Source: Roseburia sp. AF12-17LB (GTDB lineage Bacteria > Bacillota > Clostridia > Lachnospirales > Lachnospiraceae). Taken from it: DNA of 64,000 nucleotides. Shown piece by piece: positions 52,879-61,424 of this stretch (position 1 is its first letter; each line of letters starts with the position of its first letter). Position numbers and translations under genes: made by a program. The notes below the pieces were generated by a model, which was given only the letters and a program-made list of their open reading frames with translations, searched no databases and was not told where the DNA came from. The stretch is taken from positions 158,518 to 222,517 of the forward strand of contig NZ_QUHR01000005.1 of assembly GCF_003479605.1 (NCBI RefSeq), written 5' to 3'.

Positions 52879-55515
52879 ATGAAAGCATATTGGAATTGTA
52901 CGAAAGAGCAGTTGGAAGAAATGTTTGGCTTTCGGGAAAAAGGATTAACAGAAGAAGAAGTAGAAAGAATACGAAAAGAGACAGGCGAGAACCGGCTGAG
53001 CGAGGGCAGACATAAGAGTCTGCTGCAGGTGTTTTTAAGTCAGTTTTGTGACTTGATGGTCATAATCCTGATTATTGCAGCAATTATTTCCATGTTTTCC
53101 GGAAATGTTGAGAGCACTATCGTAATTTTTCTGGTATTACTTATGAATGCTGTTCTTGGTACGATACAGTATAGGAAGGCAGAAAAATCACTGGATAGTT
53201 TGAAGGATTTGGCGGCACCAGCGGCCCGGGTTATCCGGGATGGAAAACGTCAGGAGATTGCATCCAAAGAGATTGTGCCCGGGGATTATGTAATCTTAGA
53301 AGCAGGGGACATGATTGTGGCAGACGGAAGAATTCTTCGCAATTATTCCCTGCAGGTCAATGAAGGCTCACTGACAGGAGAGTCTGTCAATGTAGAAAAG
53401 AATGAAGAAGTATTGCCGGAAGAAGTACCGTTGGCAGACCGGAAAAATATGGTATTTTCCGGAAGCTTTGTAACATATGGAAGAGCGGAGGTACTTGTAA
53501 CAGCAACAGGAATGGATACGGAATTAGGAAAGATTGCCGGGTTGATGAATCAGACGAAGGAGCGGAAGACTCCGCTTCAGATAAGTCTTGATTCTTTCAG
53601 CAAAAAGCTGGCAATACTGATTATGGTAATCTGTGCACTGGTCTTTTGCCTTGGCATTTACCGGAAGATGCCGGTCATTGATGCCATGATGTTTGCTGTT
53701 GCACTGGCAGTAGCGGCAATACCGGAAGCATTAGGCTCCATTGTTACAATTGTGCAGGCAATGGGAAGCAGGAGAATGGCAAAGGAGCACGCCATTGTCA
53801 AAGAATTAAAAGCTGTGGAAAGCCTAGGCTGTGTATCGGTAATCTGCTCCGATAAGACGGGAACACTGACACAGAATAAGATGCATGTGGAAGAGGTTTA
53901 TCTGAATGGTATGACTTGTAAACCGGATGAGATGACCTTGGAGTCCAGCCTGCAAAGGCTTTTTTTATACAATGCTATTTTAAATAATGATGCCAGCATA
54001 ACGGATGGAAAAGTACTGGGAGATCCGACAGAATCTGCCCTGTTGGAAATGTTCCACGAAGTCCGCCTGAATCAGGACAGAACGGAAAATGTAGGGCAGC
54101 TTACCATACAGGAAGAAACGATTCGAAATATGATTCCGAGATTAGAAGAAATTCCATTTGATTCTGAACGGAAATGCATGAGCAGTAAATACCGGCTGCA
54201 TGGCGAAGAAGAAATTATTTTTACAAAAGGAGCAGTAGATGTCCTTTTAAACCGTTGCATAAATGTGGCATATGAAGAAGAGATAAGACCGATGGATAAT
54301 GTAGAAATCGCAAAAATCCAGAAGCAGAATCAGCATTTTTCTGAAAAGGGACTCAGGGTACTGGCATTTGCATGTAAGAAGTCCGGGGGAGAACTGACGG
54401 TGGAAAATGAAAATGGACTTACCTTTTTAGGATTAGCTGCCATGGCAGACCCGCCAAGGGAAGAATCCATACAGGCAGTAGCAGATGCGAAGCGGGCGGG
54501 AATCCGCACCGTAATGATTACCGGAGATCACAAAATCACAGCCGTTGCGATTGCAAAGCGTATTGGAATCTATGAAGAGGGGGATCTGGCATTAACCGGA
54601 ACAGAGCTGGATGCCTGCCCGGAAAAAGAACTGGAAGAAAAGATTGATAAAATATCTGTTTATGCGAGAGTGTCACCGGAGCATAAGATACGGATTGTAA
54701 AAGCCTGGCAGAAGAGGGGCAATATCGTTTCCATGACCGGAGATGGTGTAAATGATGCACCGGCATTAAAGCAGGCAGACATCGGAGTAGCCATGGGAAT
54801 AACCGGAACGGAAGTGGCAAAGGATGCGGCAGCCATGATATTAACAGATGATAACTTTGCTACGATTATTAAAGCAGTAACGAACGGAAGAAACATTTAC
54901 CGTAATATAAAAAATGCTATTTTATTTTTACTTTCCGGCAACATGGCAGGAATTTTATCTGTATTGTATACATCCCTTTTGGGGCTTCCGGTTCCATTTG
55001 CTCCGGTGCATTTACTGTTTATTAACCTGCTGACAGATTCCCTTCCGGCAATTGCCATTGGCGTGGAACCGCAGGATGAAAGTTTATTGGAAGAAAAACC
55101 AAGGCAGGCATCGGAAGGAATTTTATCTGGAGAGACATTCCGGCGAATTATGTTGCAGGGCTTATGCATTGCGGCATCCACCATGGCAGCATTTTATATC
55201 GGAAATGGAAAAGGTGCGGCAATGGCATCCACTATGGCATTTGCAACACTGACATTGGCGCGTCTTTTCCATGGATTTAACTGTCGTGGAAACAAGACCA
55301 TTTTTGCATTGGGCTTTACCGGAAATCCATACAGTATCCTTGCATTTGTGTCTGGAAGCGTGCTGCTGGGACTGGTGCTTTTTGTACCGCTGCTCCGGGG
55401 ATTATTTTCAGTAGAATCATTGTCTGGTCCTGCTGTGATTGAGATTATTCTGCTGGCAGCACTTCCGACCGTTGTCATCCAGATGGTCAGAGGAGTGAGA
55501 GAGTTAAAAAAATAA
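52879..55515 (+). CDS. P-type cation-transporting ATPase (Mn2+/Ca2+ efflux type)
   Basis: An 878-residue P2-type ATPase. The phosphorylation motif is SDKTGTLTQNK (Asp near residue 325), the actuator loop LTGES is near 166, and TGDGVNDAPALK near 619. The M4 segment reads VAAIPEALGSI, so PEAL replaces the usual PEGL of Ca2+ pumps. M6 keeps NLLTDSLPAIAIGVEP. It has ten expected membrane helices. The upstream yybP-ykoY riboswitch argues that it exports Mn2+ when levels rise, as known for related ATPases in lactococci. Ca2+ transport is an alternative. The ribosome binding site is GCAGGAGG. Confidence 0.93.
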   Translation: MKAYWNCTKEQLEEMFGFREKGLTEEEVERIRKETGENRLSEGRHKSLLQVFLSQFCDLMVIILIIAAIISMFSGNVESTIVIFLVLLMNAVLGTIQYRKAEKSLDSLKDLAAPAARVIRDGKRQEIASKEIVPGDYVILEAGDMIVADGRILRNYSLQVNEGSLTGESVNVEKNEEVLPEEVPLADRKNMVFSGSFVTYGRAEVLVTATGMDTELGKIAGLMNQTKERKTPLQISLDSFSKKLAILIMVICALVFCLGIYRKMPVIDAMMFAVALAVAAIPEALGSIVTIVQAMGSRRMAKEHAIVKELKAVESLGCVSVICSDKTGTLTQNKMHVEEVYLNGMTCKPDEMTLESSLQRLFLYNAILNNDASITDGKVLGDPTESALLEMFHEVRLNQDRTENVGQLTIQEETIRNMIPRLEEIPFDSERKCMSSKYRLHGEEEIIFTKGAVDVLLNRCINVAYEEEIRPMDNVEIAKIQKQNQHFSEKGLRVLAFACKKSGGELTVENENGLTFLGLAAMADPPREESIQAVADAKRAGIRTVMITGDHKITAVAIAKRIGIYEEGDLALTGTELDACPEKELEEKIDKISVYARVSPEHKIRIVKAWQKRGNIVSMTGDGVNDAPALKQADIGVAMGITGTEVAKDAAAMILTDDNFATIIKAVTNGRNIYRNIKNAILFLLSGNMAGILSVLYTSLLGLPVPFAPVHLLFINLLTDSLPAIAIGVEPQDESLLEEKPRQASEGILSGETFRRIMLQGLCIAASTMAAFYIGNGKGAAMASTMAFATLTLARLFHGFNCRGNKTIFALGFTGNPYSILAFVSGSVLLGLVLFVPLLRGLFSVESLSGPAVIEIILLAALPTVVIQMVRGVRELKK

Positions 55516-55518
55516 GCC

Positions 55519-55725
55519 AAATTTGCGCCGGTGTCCGGGAAGAAGTTTTTGATGAAATGCGTTATCGTTCTTGAAAGTGTTTTTTCTGATAATAAATTGT
55601 CTTTCCGCTGCTTTGACTGCTCACCCCGTCTGTCCGTCGGAAGCGGATGCGAACTGGAATCTGCAAGGGCACATAAGAATTTCGATATTGTGTTTGATTT
55701 CGGCTGGCAACCGGCGCAAATTTGT
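55519..55725 (+). repeat. Dispersed repeat family 3, copy at 55.6 kb
   Basis: The segment from about 55586 to 55725 (TTGTCTTTCCGCTGCTTTGA, then GCGGATGCGAACTGG, AAGAATTTCG, CAACCGGCGCAAATTT) matches both arms of the 16.6-17.1 kb inverted repeat. It is bounded by a 14-bp inverted pair, AAATTTGCGCCGGT (55519-55532) and ACCGGCGCAAATTT (55710-55723). No convincing gene is seen in the 308-bp gap 55516-55823. Confidence 0.75.
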
Positions 55726-55823
55726 GCTTGTATTTTTCTCTCTGTCCTTAGCCCATCTGGCTGCATCAACTCTTGACGGAAGCTGTCCTGCGACATATAC
55801 TAAGCTTAATCACAGGGTAAGGA

Positions 55824-56264
55824 ATGAGACAGATGTATCGGAAAAAGATAATCAGGCATTTGGCACTGCTGTGGAGCATCCTGTTTCTGGTAGCCATTGC
55901 AGGCGCATCCACCAGAACAGAACAGGTTTCCCCGGCAGAGAAAGAAGCCTTTGCAGTAAATTACATAGAATTAAAGAATGTCCGTCTTTTAGATACTCCG
56001 GATAAGATGTTATCCAGAGAGGAGCAGATGCAGAATACAGGCATTGCGGCATTGACACTAGGCTGCAGCGGTAGACTGGCGAACCATAGGAGAAATATTG
56101 GAATGATGTTCTGGCTGCTGTTGGTGGTGCTGCCACAGCTTTTTATGGGACGTATTCAGAGGAATCGGAAGAAGCATGGCGATAATGTACTAAGGAGCCT
56201 GATGTTAGCAAGGTTTGAGCGGAAGGCGGACGGAAAGAAGGAAGCATTGGCACCCGCATATTAA
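55824..56264 (+). CDS. Two-pass membrane protein of unknown function
   Basis: A 146-residue protein starting at ATG 55824 (AAGGA upstream; ATG 55833 possible). There is a first hydrophobic helix near residues 10-28 (HLALLWSILFLVAIAGAS), an outer segment of ~55 residues, a second helix (IGMMFWLLLVVLPQLFMG) and a basic cytoplasmic tail. The family is not recognised. It lies between a family-3 repeat and a 47-residue membrane protein, and is probably transcribed with the latter. Confidence 0.6.
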   Translation: MRQMYRKKIIRHLALLWSILFLVAIAGASTRTEQVSPAEKEAFAVNYIELKNVRLLDTPDKMLSREEQMQNTGIAALTLGCSGRLANHRRNIGMMFWLLLVVLPQLFMGRIQRNRKKHGDNVLRSLMLARFERKADGKKEALAPAY

Positions 56265-56297
56265 ATACATAAAATAATAATATGCGAGGTGTAAGAA

Positions 56298-56441
56298 ATG
56301 AATATTTTTATCTGGATTATGATAATCTTAGGTGGTGGAGTAGGAATTCTTTCCTGTGCTTATCTGGTACTGGCAATGCCGGTACTTCTGGTATGGAAGA
56401 TTTGCCGGAAGGTAAAATATCACATTGGATTATTTGATTAG
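56298..56441 (+). CDS. 47-residue hydrophobic membrane protein
   Basis: ATG 56298 behind AGGTG, stop TAG 56439-56441. The product MNIFIWIMIILGGGVGILSC continues hydrophobic to about residue 35, then a basic end (KICRKVKYHIGLFD). The family is not recognised; its size and topology suit a small regulatory or assembly peptide. A terminator follows at 56457. Confidence 0.6.
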   Translation: MNIFIWIMIILGGGVGILSCAYLVLAMPVLLVWKICRKVKYHIGLFD

Positions 56442-56456
56442 AAGATAAAGAAAAAG

Positions 56457-56508
56457 AAAAGAGGATTCTGGAATCTGGCGGCAGGTCAGAAAACAGAGTC
56501 CTCTTTTT
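56457..56508 (+). terminator. Terminator of the small membrane-protein genes
   Basis: Stem AGAGGATTCTG / CAGAGTCCTCT with TTTTT. Repeat family 1 copy D starts right after. Confidence 0.75.
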
Positions 56509-56635
56509 ACTTTACAGGAAATTGCTTTCCTGTAAAGTAAAAAACACTCCGCGAGGATGCGCACTGCGGCGTATAAGGTAGATGTCGCAAGCGACCGCCG
56601 CAGGCGCTAGAATGTGCCAAGGCATATTCTTTGTT
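56509..56635 (+). repeat. Dispersed repeat family 1, copy D
   Basis: A full-length copy with small differences (AACACTCCGCG, AGGCGCTAGAATG, GGCATATT). Together with the terminator it explains most of the 348-bp gap 56442-56789. The rest (56636-56789) is AT-rich, probably holds the ABC gene promoter, and has no clear ORF. Confidence 0.92.
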
Positions 56636-56789
56636 CTGCACTTACGGGTATTTCTAAAATTTTTATGAAAACCATGATATTTTTCGAAAGTGAGATGTAA
56701 AAATGTTCAAAATAAGGTAATATAAAAAACAGAGTGAGAAAGAAAAAGTAAAATAGAAAAATAAAAAATGGAAAACGAGAGAATATCAT

Positions 56790-59700
56790 ATGCTTCAGAT
56801 TCAACACATTTATAAGGAATATAAGACCGGAAGTCTGGTGCAGAAGGCACTGGATGATGTCAGCTTAAATTTAAGGGATAATGAGTTCGTGGCAATCCTC
56901 GGGCCGAGTGGTTCGGGAAAGACCACATTGCTTAATATAATCGGAGGACTCGACCGTTATGATAGCGGAGATTTGATTATCAATGGAATATCCACGAAGA
57001 AATACAAGGACAGGGATTGGGATTCTTACCGGAACCATACCATTGGTTTTGTGTTTCAAAGTTATAATCTGATTCCCCATCAGACGGTACTTGCAAATGT
57101 GGAACTGGCATTGACCATTTCCGGTATCGGTAAGGCAGAGCGGAAGAAACGAGCCGTTGCGGCATTAGAGCAGGTGGGACTGGGAAACCAGTTACACAAG
57201 AAGCCAAGCCAGATGTCCGGTGGACAGATGCAGCGTGTAGCCATTGCAAGAGCTTTGGTCAATGACCCGGATATTCTGCTGGCAGATGAACCGACGGGAG
57301 CATTAGACAGTGACACCAGTGTGCAGGTCATGGATTTGCTGAAGGAAGTGGCAAAAGACCGGCTGGTAGTTATGGTAACCCATAACCCGGAATTAGCAGA
57401 GCAGTATGCTACCAGAATTGTTAGATTAAGTGATGGAAAAATTCGTGCTGACTCCAATCCTTATGAAGTGGATGAAGAAATGTTGAAGGAACCGGAGCAT
57501 AAAAACATGGGAAAATCCTCCATGTCATTTCTTACGGCATTGTCCTTAAGCTTTAATAATTTAAAAACGAAAAAGGCAAGAACCCTGCTGACTTCCTTTG
57601 CAGGCTCTATTGGAATTATCGGCATTGCACTGATATTATCTCTTTCTACCGGTGTAAATAAATACATCAAAAATGTAGAGGAAGAGACCTTATCCGAATA
57701 TCCGCTGCAGATTCAGAGTACGGGATTCAGTCTGGCATCCATGAGTCTTGGAATGGCAGATTCTGAAAAGAATACGGAAAGTGATGACGGAAATGCCAAA
57801 ACAGATAAAGAAAATTCCGGGGATAAAGTAAAAGTCATTAAGATGGTAACCAATATGTTTTCCACGATGGCATCTAATGACCTGGAGGCTTTGAAAAAGT
57901 ATCTTGATGAAGGAGACAGTGGAATTGAGCAGTATACTACAGCGGTGGAGTATACTTATAATATCAGTCCGCAGATTTTTAAGGAAAATGAAGACGGGAT
58001 ACGTCAGGTAAATCCGGACAAATCTTTTGATGCAGTAGGTCTTGGAACTTCATCTGGTTCCAATAGTCTGATGTCATCCATGATGAGCACGGATGTTTTT
58101 TATGAGATGCCGGAAAACAGTAAGTTATATGAAAAGCAGTATGATATTAAGGAAGGACGCTGGCCGGAAAATTATAATGAGTGTGTGGTGGTGCTTACTT
58201 CCAATGGCGGAATTAGTGACTTTTTACTGTATACATTAGGTCTTCGTGACCCGCTGGAATTAGATGAAATGATACAGCAGTTTGCCAGTGAGGAAAATAT
58301 CGAGACGCCATCTGATTTTGGAACTTATACTTATAAAGATCTGGTAGGAATCCGGTTTAAGCTGGTGAACAGTGCGGATTATTATACTTATGATGAAGAG
58401 TATCAGGTCTGGAAGAATAAGTCGGATAATGAAGATTTTATGAAACAACTGGTGGCAGATGGCGAAGACCTTACGATTGTAGGTGTGGTGCAGCCGGCAG
58501 AAGGAAGTAATGCCGCATCCTTAAATACAGGAATTGCATATCCAAAATCTCTGACAAAGCATGTGGCAGAGGAATCGGCAAAGAGTGAGATAGTAAAACA
58601 GCAGCTTGCAAATCCATCCGTAAATGTCTTTACCAATGAAGTGTTTGGTGAGGTAGATAAGGAAAACGGATTTGATATGCAGTCATTGTTTACCGTAGAC
58701 AGTGAAGCATTGGAAAAAGCATTTTCCTTTGATGAAAGTGCCTTAAGCGGGTTGGAAAATTCTATGGGGGATATGGGAAGTGCCGATTTGTCCGAAGCAT
58801 TTTCCATGGATGCTTCTTCCATGGGTCAGTCAATTTCTGCGGAAGAAATGCAGGCAATTGCAGGCAGTCTCTTAGAGGGCTACCAGCAGTATGCAAAGGA
58901 TAATCCGCAGGCAGATTATTCGAATCTGTCCCAGTATTTTATGAACTATTTAAATACGGAAGAAGCCCGGAAAATTTTATCCGATAATATCAAAGAGATT
59001 ATTACAGCAAATGGCATGGTAACTATTACACCGGAGCAGATACAGAGCCTCATCCAGCAGATTATGGGTGGATATCAGCAGTATGTCATAGACCATGGTT
59101 ATACCGACCCGGAGAAATTTGATGAGTACTTAGCAGAATATTTGCAGACAGAGGAAGCCCAGGGGATCATAACAGCGTGGGCATCTGAGATATTTACAGG
59201 TAGTGGAAATATTGAGATTACGCAGGAGCAGATGCAGAAATTGTCTTCTGAATTATTTGCAGGTTATCAGACTTATGCACAGAATAATGGATTACCTGAC
59301 CCGGCAAAATTGGGAGATTCTTTTGCGGCATATCTGAATACAGCAGATGGTCAGCAGAGAATTGCAGCCGGACTTTCGAATGTTATGAATGTGGATGCAG
59401 TACAGCAGCAGATGATGACGGCAATACAGCAGTATATGCAGCAGGCAGTGACACAGATGGGAAACAAGCTGCAAAGTGCCATGGCATCCGGCATGCAGGT
59501 GGATGAAGAAGCATTTTTAAATGCATTTCAGATTAATATGAATGAGGATGAGCTGACAGAGCTTTTGATGTCTATGGGTTCTGCAACCGGAACAACCTAT
59601 GAGAATAACTTAAAGAAATTAGGCTATGTGGATTTTGCAGTGCCAAGCGGAATTAATATTTATCCGAAGGATTTTGAAAGCAAGGAGCATGTGGTAGAAA

Positions 59701-60218
59701 TTTTAGATGCATACAATAACCGCATGGAAAAGGAAGGCAGGGACGAGCAGGTGATAACCTATACCGATATGGTAGGAACGCTGATGTCTTCCGTAACCGA
59801 TATTGTGGATATTATCACATATGTACTGATTGCATTTGTGGCAATTTCGCTGGTGGTATCTTCAATTATGATTGGTGTCATTACTTATATCAGTGTGTTA
59901 GAGCGAAGAAAAGAAATCGGAATCCTAAGAGCCATCGGAGCATCGAAGCGGAATGTTTCCCAGGTATTTAATGCAGAGACCTTTATTATCGGACTGTGTG
60001 CCGGACTGATTGGAATCGGATTTACACTGCTTCTGATTATTCCGGTCAATGCGATTATCCATAATCTTGCAAATACAACCGATGTAAGTGCGGTGCTTCC
60101 GGTAGTTCCGGCACTGGTGCTGATTTTACTCAGTATCCTTTTGACACTTCTGGGTGGTCTGATCCCATCAAAGAAAGCATCGAAGAGTGACCCGGTAACA
60201 GCACTCCGGACAGAATAA
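56790..60218 (+). CDS. Fused ABC transporter ATPase-permease (MacB/FtsX type) with repeat ectodomain
   Basis: An 1142-residue protein. The N-terminal ABC ATPase (1 to ~225) has Walker A GPSGSGKTT (38-46), signature QMSGGQMQRVAIARAL, and Walker B LLADEPTGALDSDT. The first membrane helix is near 268-288, then a very large extracellular domain (~300-1010), then three helices with an FtsX/MacB domain at the C-terminus (YISVLERRKEIGILRAIGAS). The outer domain contains three related ~65-residue helical repeats (about 685-870), each with GYQ-Y and YL-T-EA-like positions. MacB-like proteins are mechanotransmitters that export peptides or lipoproteins. It is regulated by the adjacent MarR protein by inference. 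Confidence 0.9.
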   Translation: MLQIQHIYKEYKTGSLVQKALDDVSLNLRDNEFVAILGPSGSGKTTLLNIIGGLDRYDSGDLIINGISTKKYKDRDWDSYRNHTIGFVFQSYNLIPHQTVLANVELALTISGIGKAERKKRAVAALEQVGLGNQLHKKPSQMSGGQMQRVAIARALVNDPDILLADEPTGALDSDTSVQVMDLLKEVAKDRLVVMVTHNPELAEQYATRIVRLSDGKIRADSNPYEVDEEMLKEPEHKNMGKSSMSFLTALSLSFNNLKTKKARTLLTSFAGSIGIIGIALILSLSTGVNKYIKNVEEETLSEYPLQIQSTGFSLASMSLGMADSEKNTESDDGNAKTDKENSGDKVKVIKMVTNMFSTMASNDLEALKKYLDEGDSGIEQYTTAVEYTYNISPQIFKENEDGIRQVNPDKSFDAVGLGTSSGSNSLMSSMMSTDVFYEMPENSKLYEKQYDIKEGRWPENYNECVVVLTSNGGISDFLLYTLGLRDPLELDEMIQQFASEENIETPSDFGTYTYKDLVGIRFKLVNSADYYTYDEEYQVWKNKSDNEDFMKQLVADGEDLTIVGVVQPAEGSNAASLNTGIAYPKSLTKHVAEESAKSEIVKQQLANPSVNVFTNEVFGEVDKENGFDMQSLFTVDSEALEKAFSFDESALSGLENSMGDMGSADLSEAFSMDASSMGQSISAEEMQAIAGSLLEGYQQYAKDNPQADYSNLSQYFMNYLNTEEARKILSDNIKEIITANGMVTITPEQIQSLIQQIMGGYQQYVIDHGYTDPEKFDEYLAEYLQTEEAQGIITAWASEIFTGSGNIEITQEQMQKLSSELFAGYQTYAQNNGLPDPAKLGDSFAAYLNTADGQQRIAAGLSNVMNVDAVQQQMMTAIQQYMQQAVTQMGNKLQSAMASGMQVDEEAFLNAFQINMNEDELTELLMSMGSATGTTYENNLKKLGYVDFAVPSGINIYPKDFESKEHVVEILDAYNNRMEKEGRDEQVITYTDMVGTLMSSVTDIVDIITYVLIAFVAISLVVSSIMIGVITYISVLERRKEIGILRAIGASKRNVSQVFNAETFIIGLCAGLIGIGFTLLLIIPVNAIIHNLANTTDVSAVLPVVPALVLILLSILLTLLGGLIPSKKASKSDPVTALRTE

Positions 60219-60223
60219 TGAGA

Positions 60224-60251
60224 TTGACATTTTTTGAAAAACATTTATAAT
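60224..60251 (+). promoter_or_regulatory. Promoter of the MarR gene
   Basis: The -35 TTGACA, 16 bp, perfect -10 TATAAT. The operator-like element starts right after the -10. Confidence 0.7.
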
Positions 60252-60270
60252 AAGTAGCAAAGCTACCTAA
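60252..60270 (+). promoter_or_regulatory. Candidate MarR operator 1
   Basis: AAGTAGCAAAGCTACCTAA contains the inverted repeat GTAGC-AAA-GCTAC, directly downstream of the -10. The same core (AAAGCTACCTA) recurs at 60800-60820 in reverse orientation. Both sites flank the MarR gene. Confidence 0.55.
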
Positions 60271-60283
60271 AAGGAGTGAAATT

Positions 60284-60718
60284 ATGGCAGTGAAGATGCC
60301 GCTTGGACTTCGGATTGCAATTATAGACCGGGCATTCCGTCGCAAAATGGATGAATGGGCAGAAGAAATCGGAATTACTGCCGTTCAGCTTCGGGTATTA
60401 GGCGAAGTCAGTCTGATGGAAGATAATGGAGTGGAAGAAGTAAATCAGAAGGACTTAGAACATATCGAGCAGGTGACACATCCGACAATGACGGGAATTA
60501 TAAAAAGGCTTGAGGCAAAAGGATTTTTAATCTGTGCACCAAGTGAGAATGACCGGCGTTATAAGAAAATATCCTGTACGGAGAAATCCCGTGGAATTCA
60601 TAAGGAGATTGCGAAGAAGGAAGCACTGGTTGTAAAAGATATGTGTAAGGATTTTACACCGGAGCAGAAGGAAGCATTTCTGCAAATGACAGAGATGATG
60701 TTACAGAATATTTCCTAA
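60284..60718 (+). CDS. MarR-family transcriptional regulator
   Basis: A 144-residue winged-helix protein. A helical dimerisation N-terminus is followed by ITAVQLRVLGEVSLM, the recognition helix region VNQKDLEHIEQVTHPTMTGI, and the wing SENDRRYKKISCTEKSR. The size is typical for MarR. Its ribosome binding site is AAGGAGTG. It sits between the ABC exporter gene and a DUF2798 gene, with operator-like repeats on both sides, so it probably represses itself and the DUF2798 gene, and perhaps the exporter. The ligand is unknown. Confidence 0.9.
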   Translation: MAVKMPLGLRIAIIDRAFRRKMDEWAEEIGITAVQLRVLGEVSLMEDNGVEEVNQKDLEHIEQVTHPTMTGIIKRLEAKGFLICAPSENDRRYKKISCTEKSRGIHKEIAKKEALVVKDMCKDFTPEQKEAFLQMTEMMLQNIS

Positions 60719-60726
60719 GCATAAAA

Positions 60727-60793
60727 TAAAAGTGAAATCGGAAGAGGAGGAAGTTGCCGTGTAAATTTCCTTTTCTGATTTCACTTTCGTTTT
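60727..60793 (+). terminator. Terminator of the MarR gene
   Basis: Long imperfect stem AAAGTGAAATC / GATTTCACTTT with inner pairing GGAA/TTCC and CGTTTT at the end. Confidence 0.7.
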
Positions 60794-60799
60794 GAACTA

Positions 60800-60820
60800 A
60801 TAGGTAGCTTTACGACTTAA
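60800..60820 (+). promoter_or_regulatory. Candidate MarR operator 2
   Basis: Read on the minus strand it is TTAAGTCGTAAAGCTACCTA, which matches operator 1 at nearly all positions. It lies between a possible -35 (TTGAAC) and -10 (CTTAAT) of the DUF2798 gene. Confidence 0.5.
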
Positions 60821-60845
60821 TGAAAGAAAAATGGAGGTAATGATT

Positions 60846-61352
60846 ATGCCAATGCATAAGAGAGAAAGTTTGATTTATACGGTGTTAATGTGTTTTACCA
60901 TGGTATTATGGATGAGTATGTATAATGTAGCACTGCATATGGGAACACTGAATATGGAAGTAATAAGAGAAGGCTGGCTGGGATTCCCGCTGGCATATGT
61001 ATGCGCAATGTGTCTGGATTGGCTTCTGGTATCTAAAATTGCAAAGGGATTTGCATTTCGTTTTCTGGTAAAACCGGAAAGCAGCACAACGAAAAAAGTG
61101 ATTGCAGTTTCCTATTGTATGGTAGTTCCGATGGTAATTTTCATGTCCTTATACGGTGGACTGGAAGCCTGCGTAAAAAGCGGAGCATGGAATATGCTTC
61201 TGATTATCTGGCTTACCAATATTCCAAAGAATTTTATTATGGCACTGCCGTTTCAGCTTCTGATTGCAGGTCCGTTGGTAAGAAAGATTTTTCGGACAGC
61301 ATTTCCGGTTGGAACCGTATTATTAGAAGCAGAAAGTGGAAATCCTGTATAA
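60846..61352 (+). CDS. DUF2798-type membrane protein
   Basis: A 168-residue protein with four membrane helices. MHKRESLIYTVLMCFTMVL, LGFPLAYVCAMCLDWL, GKGF-like KIAKGFAFRFLVKP and NFIMALPFQLLIAGPLVRKI match the DUF2798 family. ATG 60846 is chosen because GGAGG at 60833-60837 is its ribosome binding site; the in-frame ATG 60831 overlaps that site. It is probably under control of the MarR protein upstream. Function is unknown. Confidence 0.85.
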   Translation: MPMHKRESLIYTVLMCFTMVLWMSMYNVALHMGTLNMEVIREGWLGFPLAYVCAMCLDWLLVSKIAKGFAFRFLVKPESSTTKKVIAVSYCMVVPMVIFMSLYGGLEACVKSGAWNMLLIIWLTNIPKNFIMALPFQLLIAGPLVRKIFRTAFPVGTVLLEAESGNPV

Positions 61353-61361
61353 GAATTCCTC

Positions 61362-61390
61362 TTGTAAAATCCAAACATATGTGCTAACAT
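61362..61390 (+). promoter_or_regulatory. Promoter of the SOS polymerase operon
   Basis: The -35 TTGTAA, 17 bp, -10 TAACAT. The LexA box starts 6 bp downstream. The spacer holds AAACATATGTGC, a weaker LexA-like sequence. Confidence 0.55.
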
Positions 61391-61395
61391 AAAAC

Positions 61396-61411
61396 AAGAA
61401 CAAATGTTCTT
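61396..61411 (+). promoter_or_regulatory. LexA (SOS) box
   Basis: AAGAACAAATGTTCTT is a perfect 16-bp palindrome with the Gram-positive LexA core GAAC-N4-GTTC (61398-61409). It lies just after the promoter and before the polymerase start. Confidence 0.8.
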
Positions 61412-61424
61412 GAAAGGCATTGAT

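Noticed and set aside
55571..56005. 144-codon plus-strand frame over the 55.6 kb repeat
   Set aside because: The first part is repeat sequence. The second overlaps the better-supported membrane protein at 55824 in another frame.
60831..60833. ATG 60831 as start of the DUF2798 gene
   Set aside because: It overlaps the GGAGG at 60833-60837 that serves ATG 60846.
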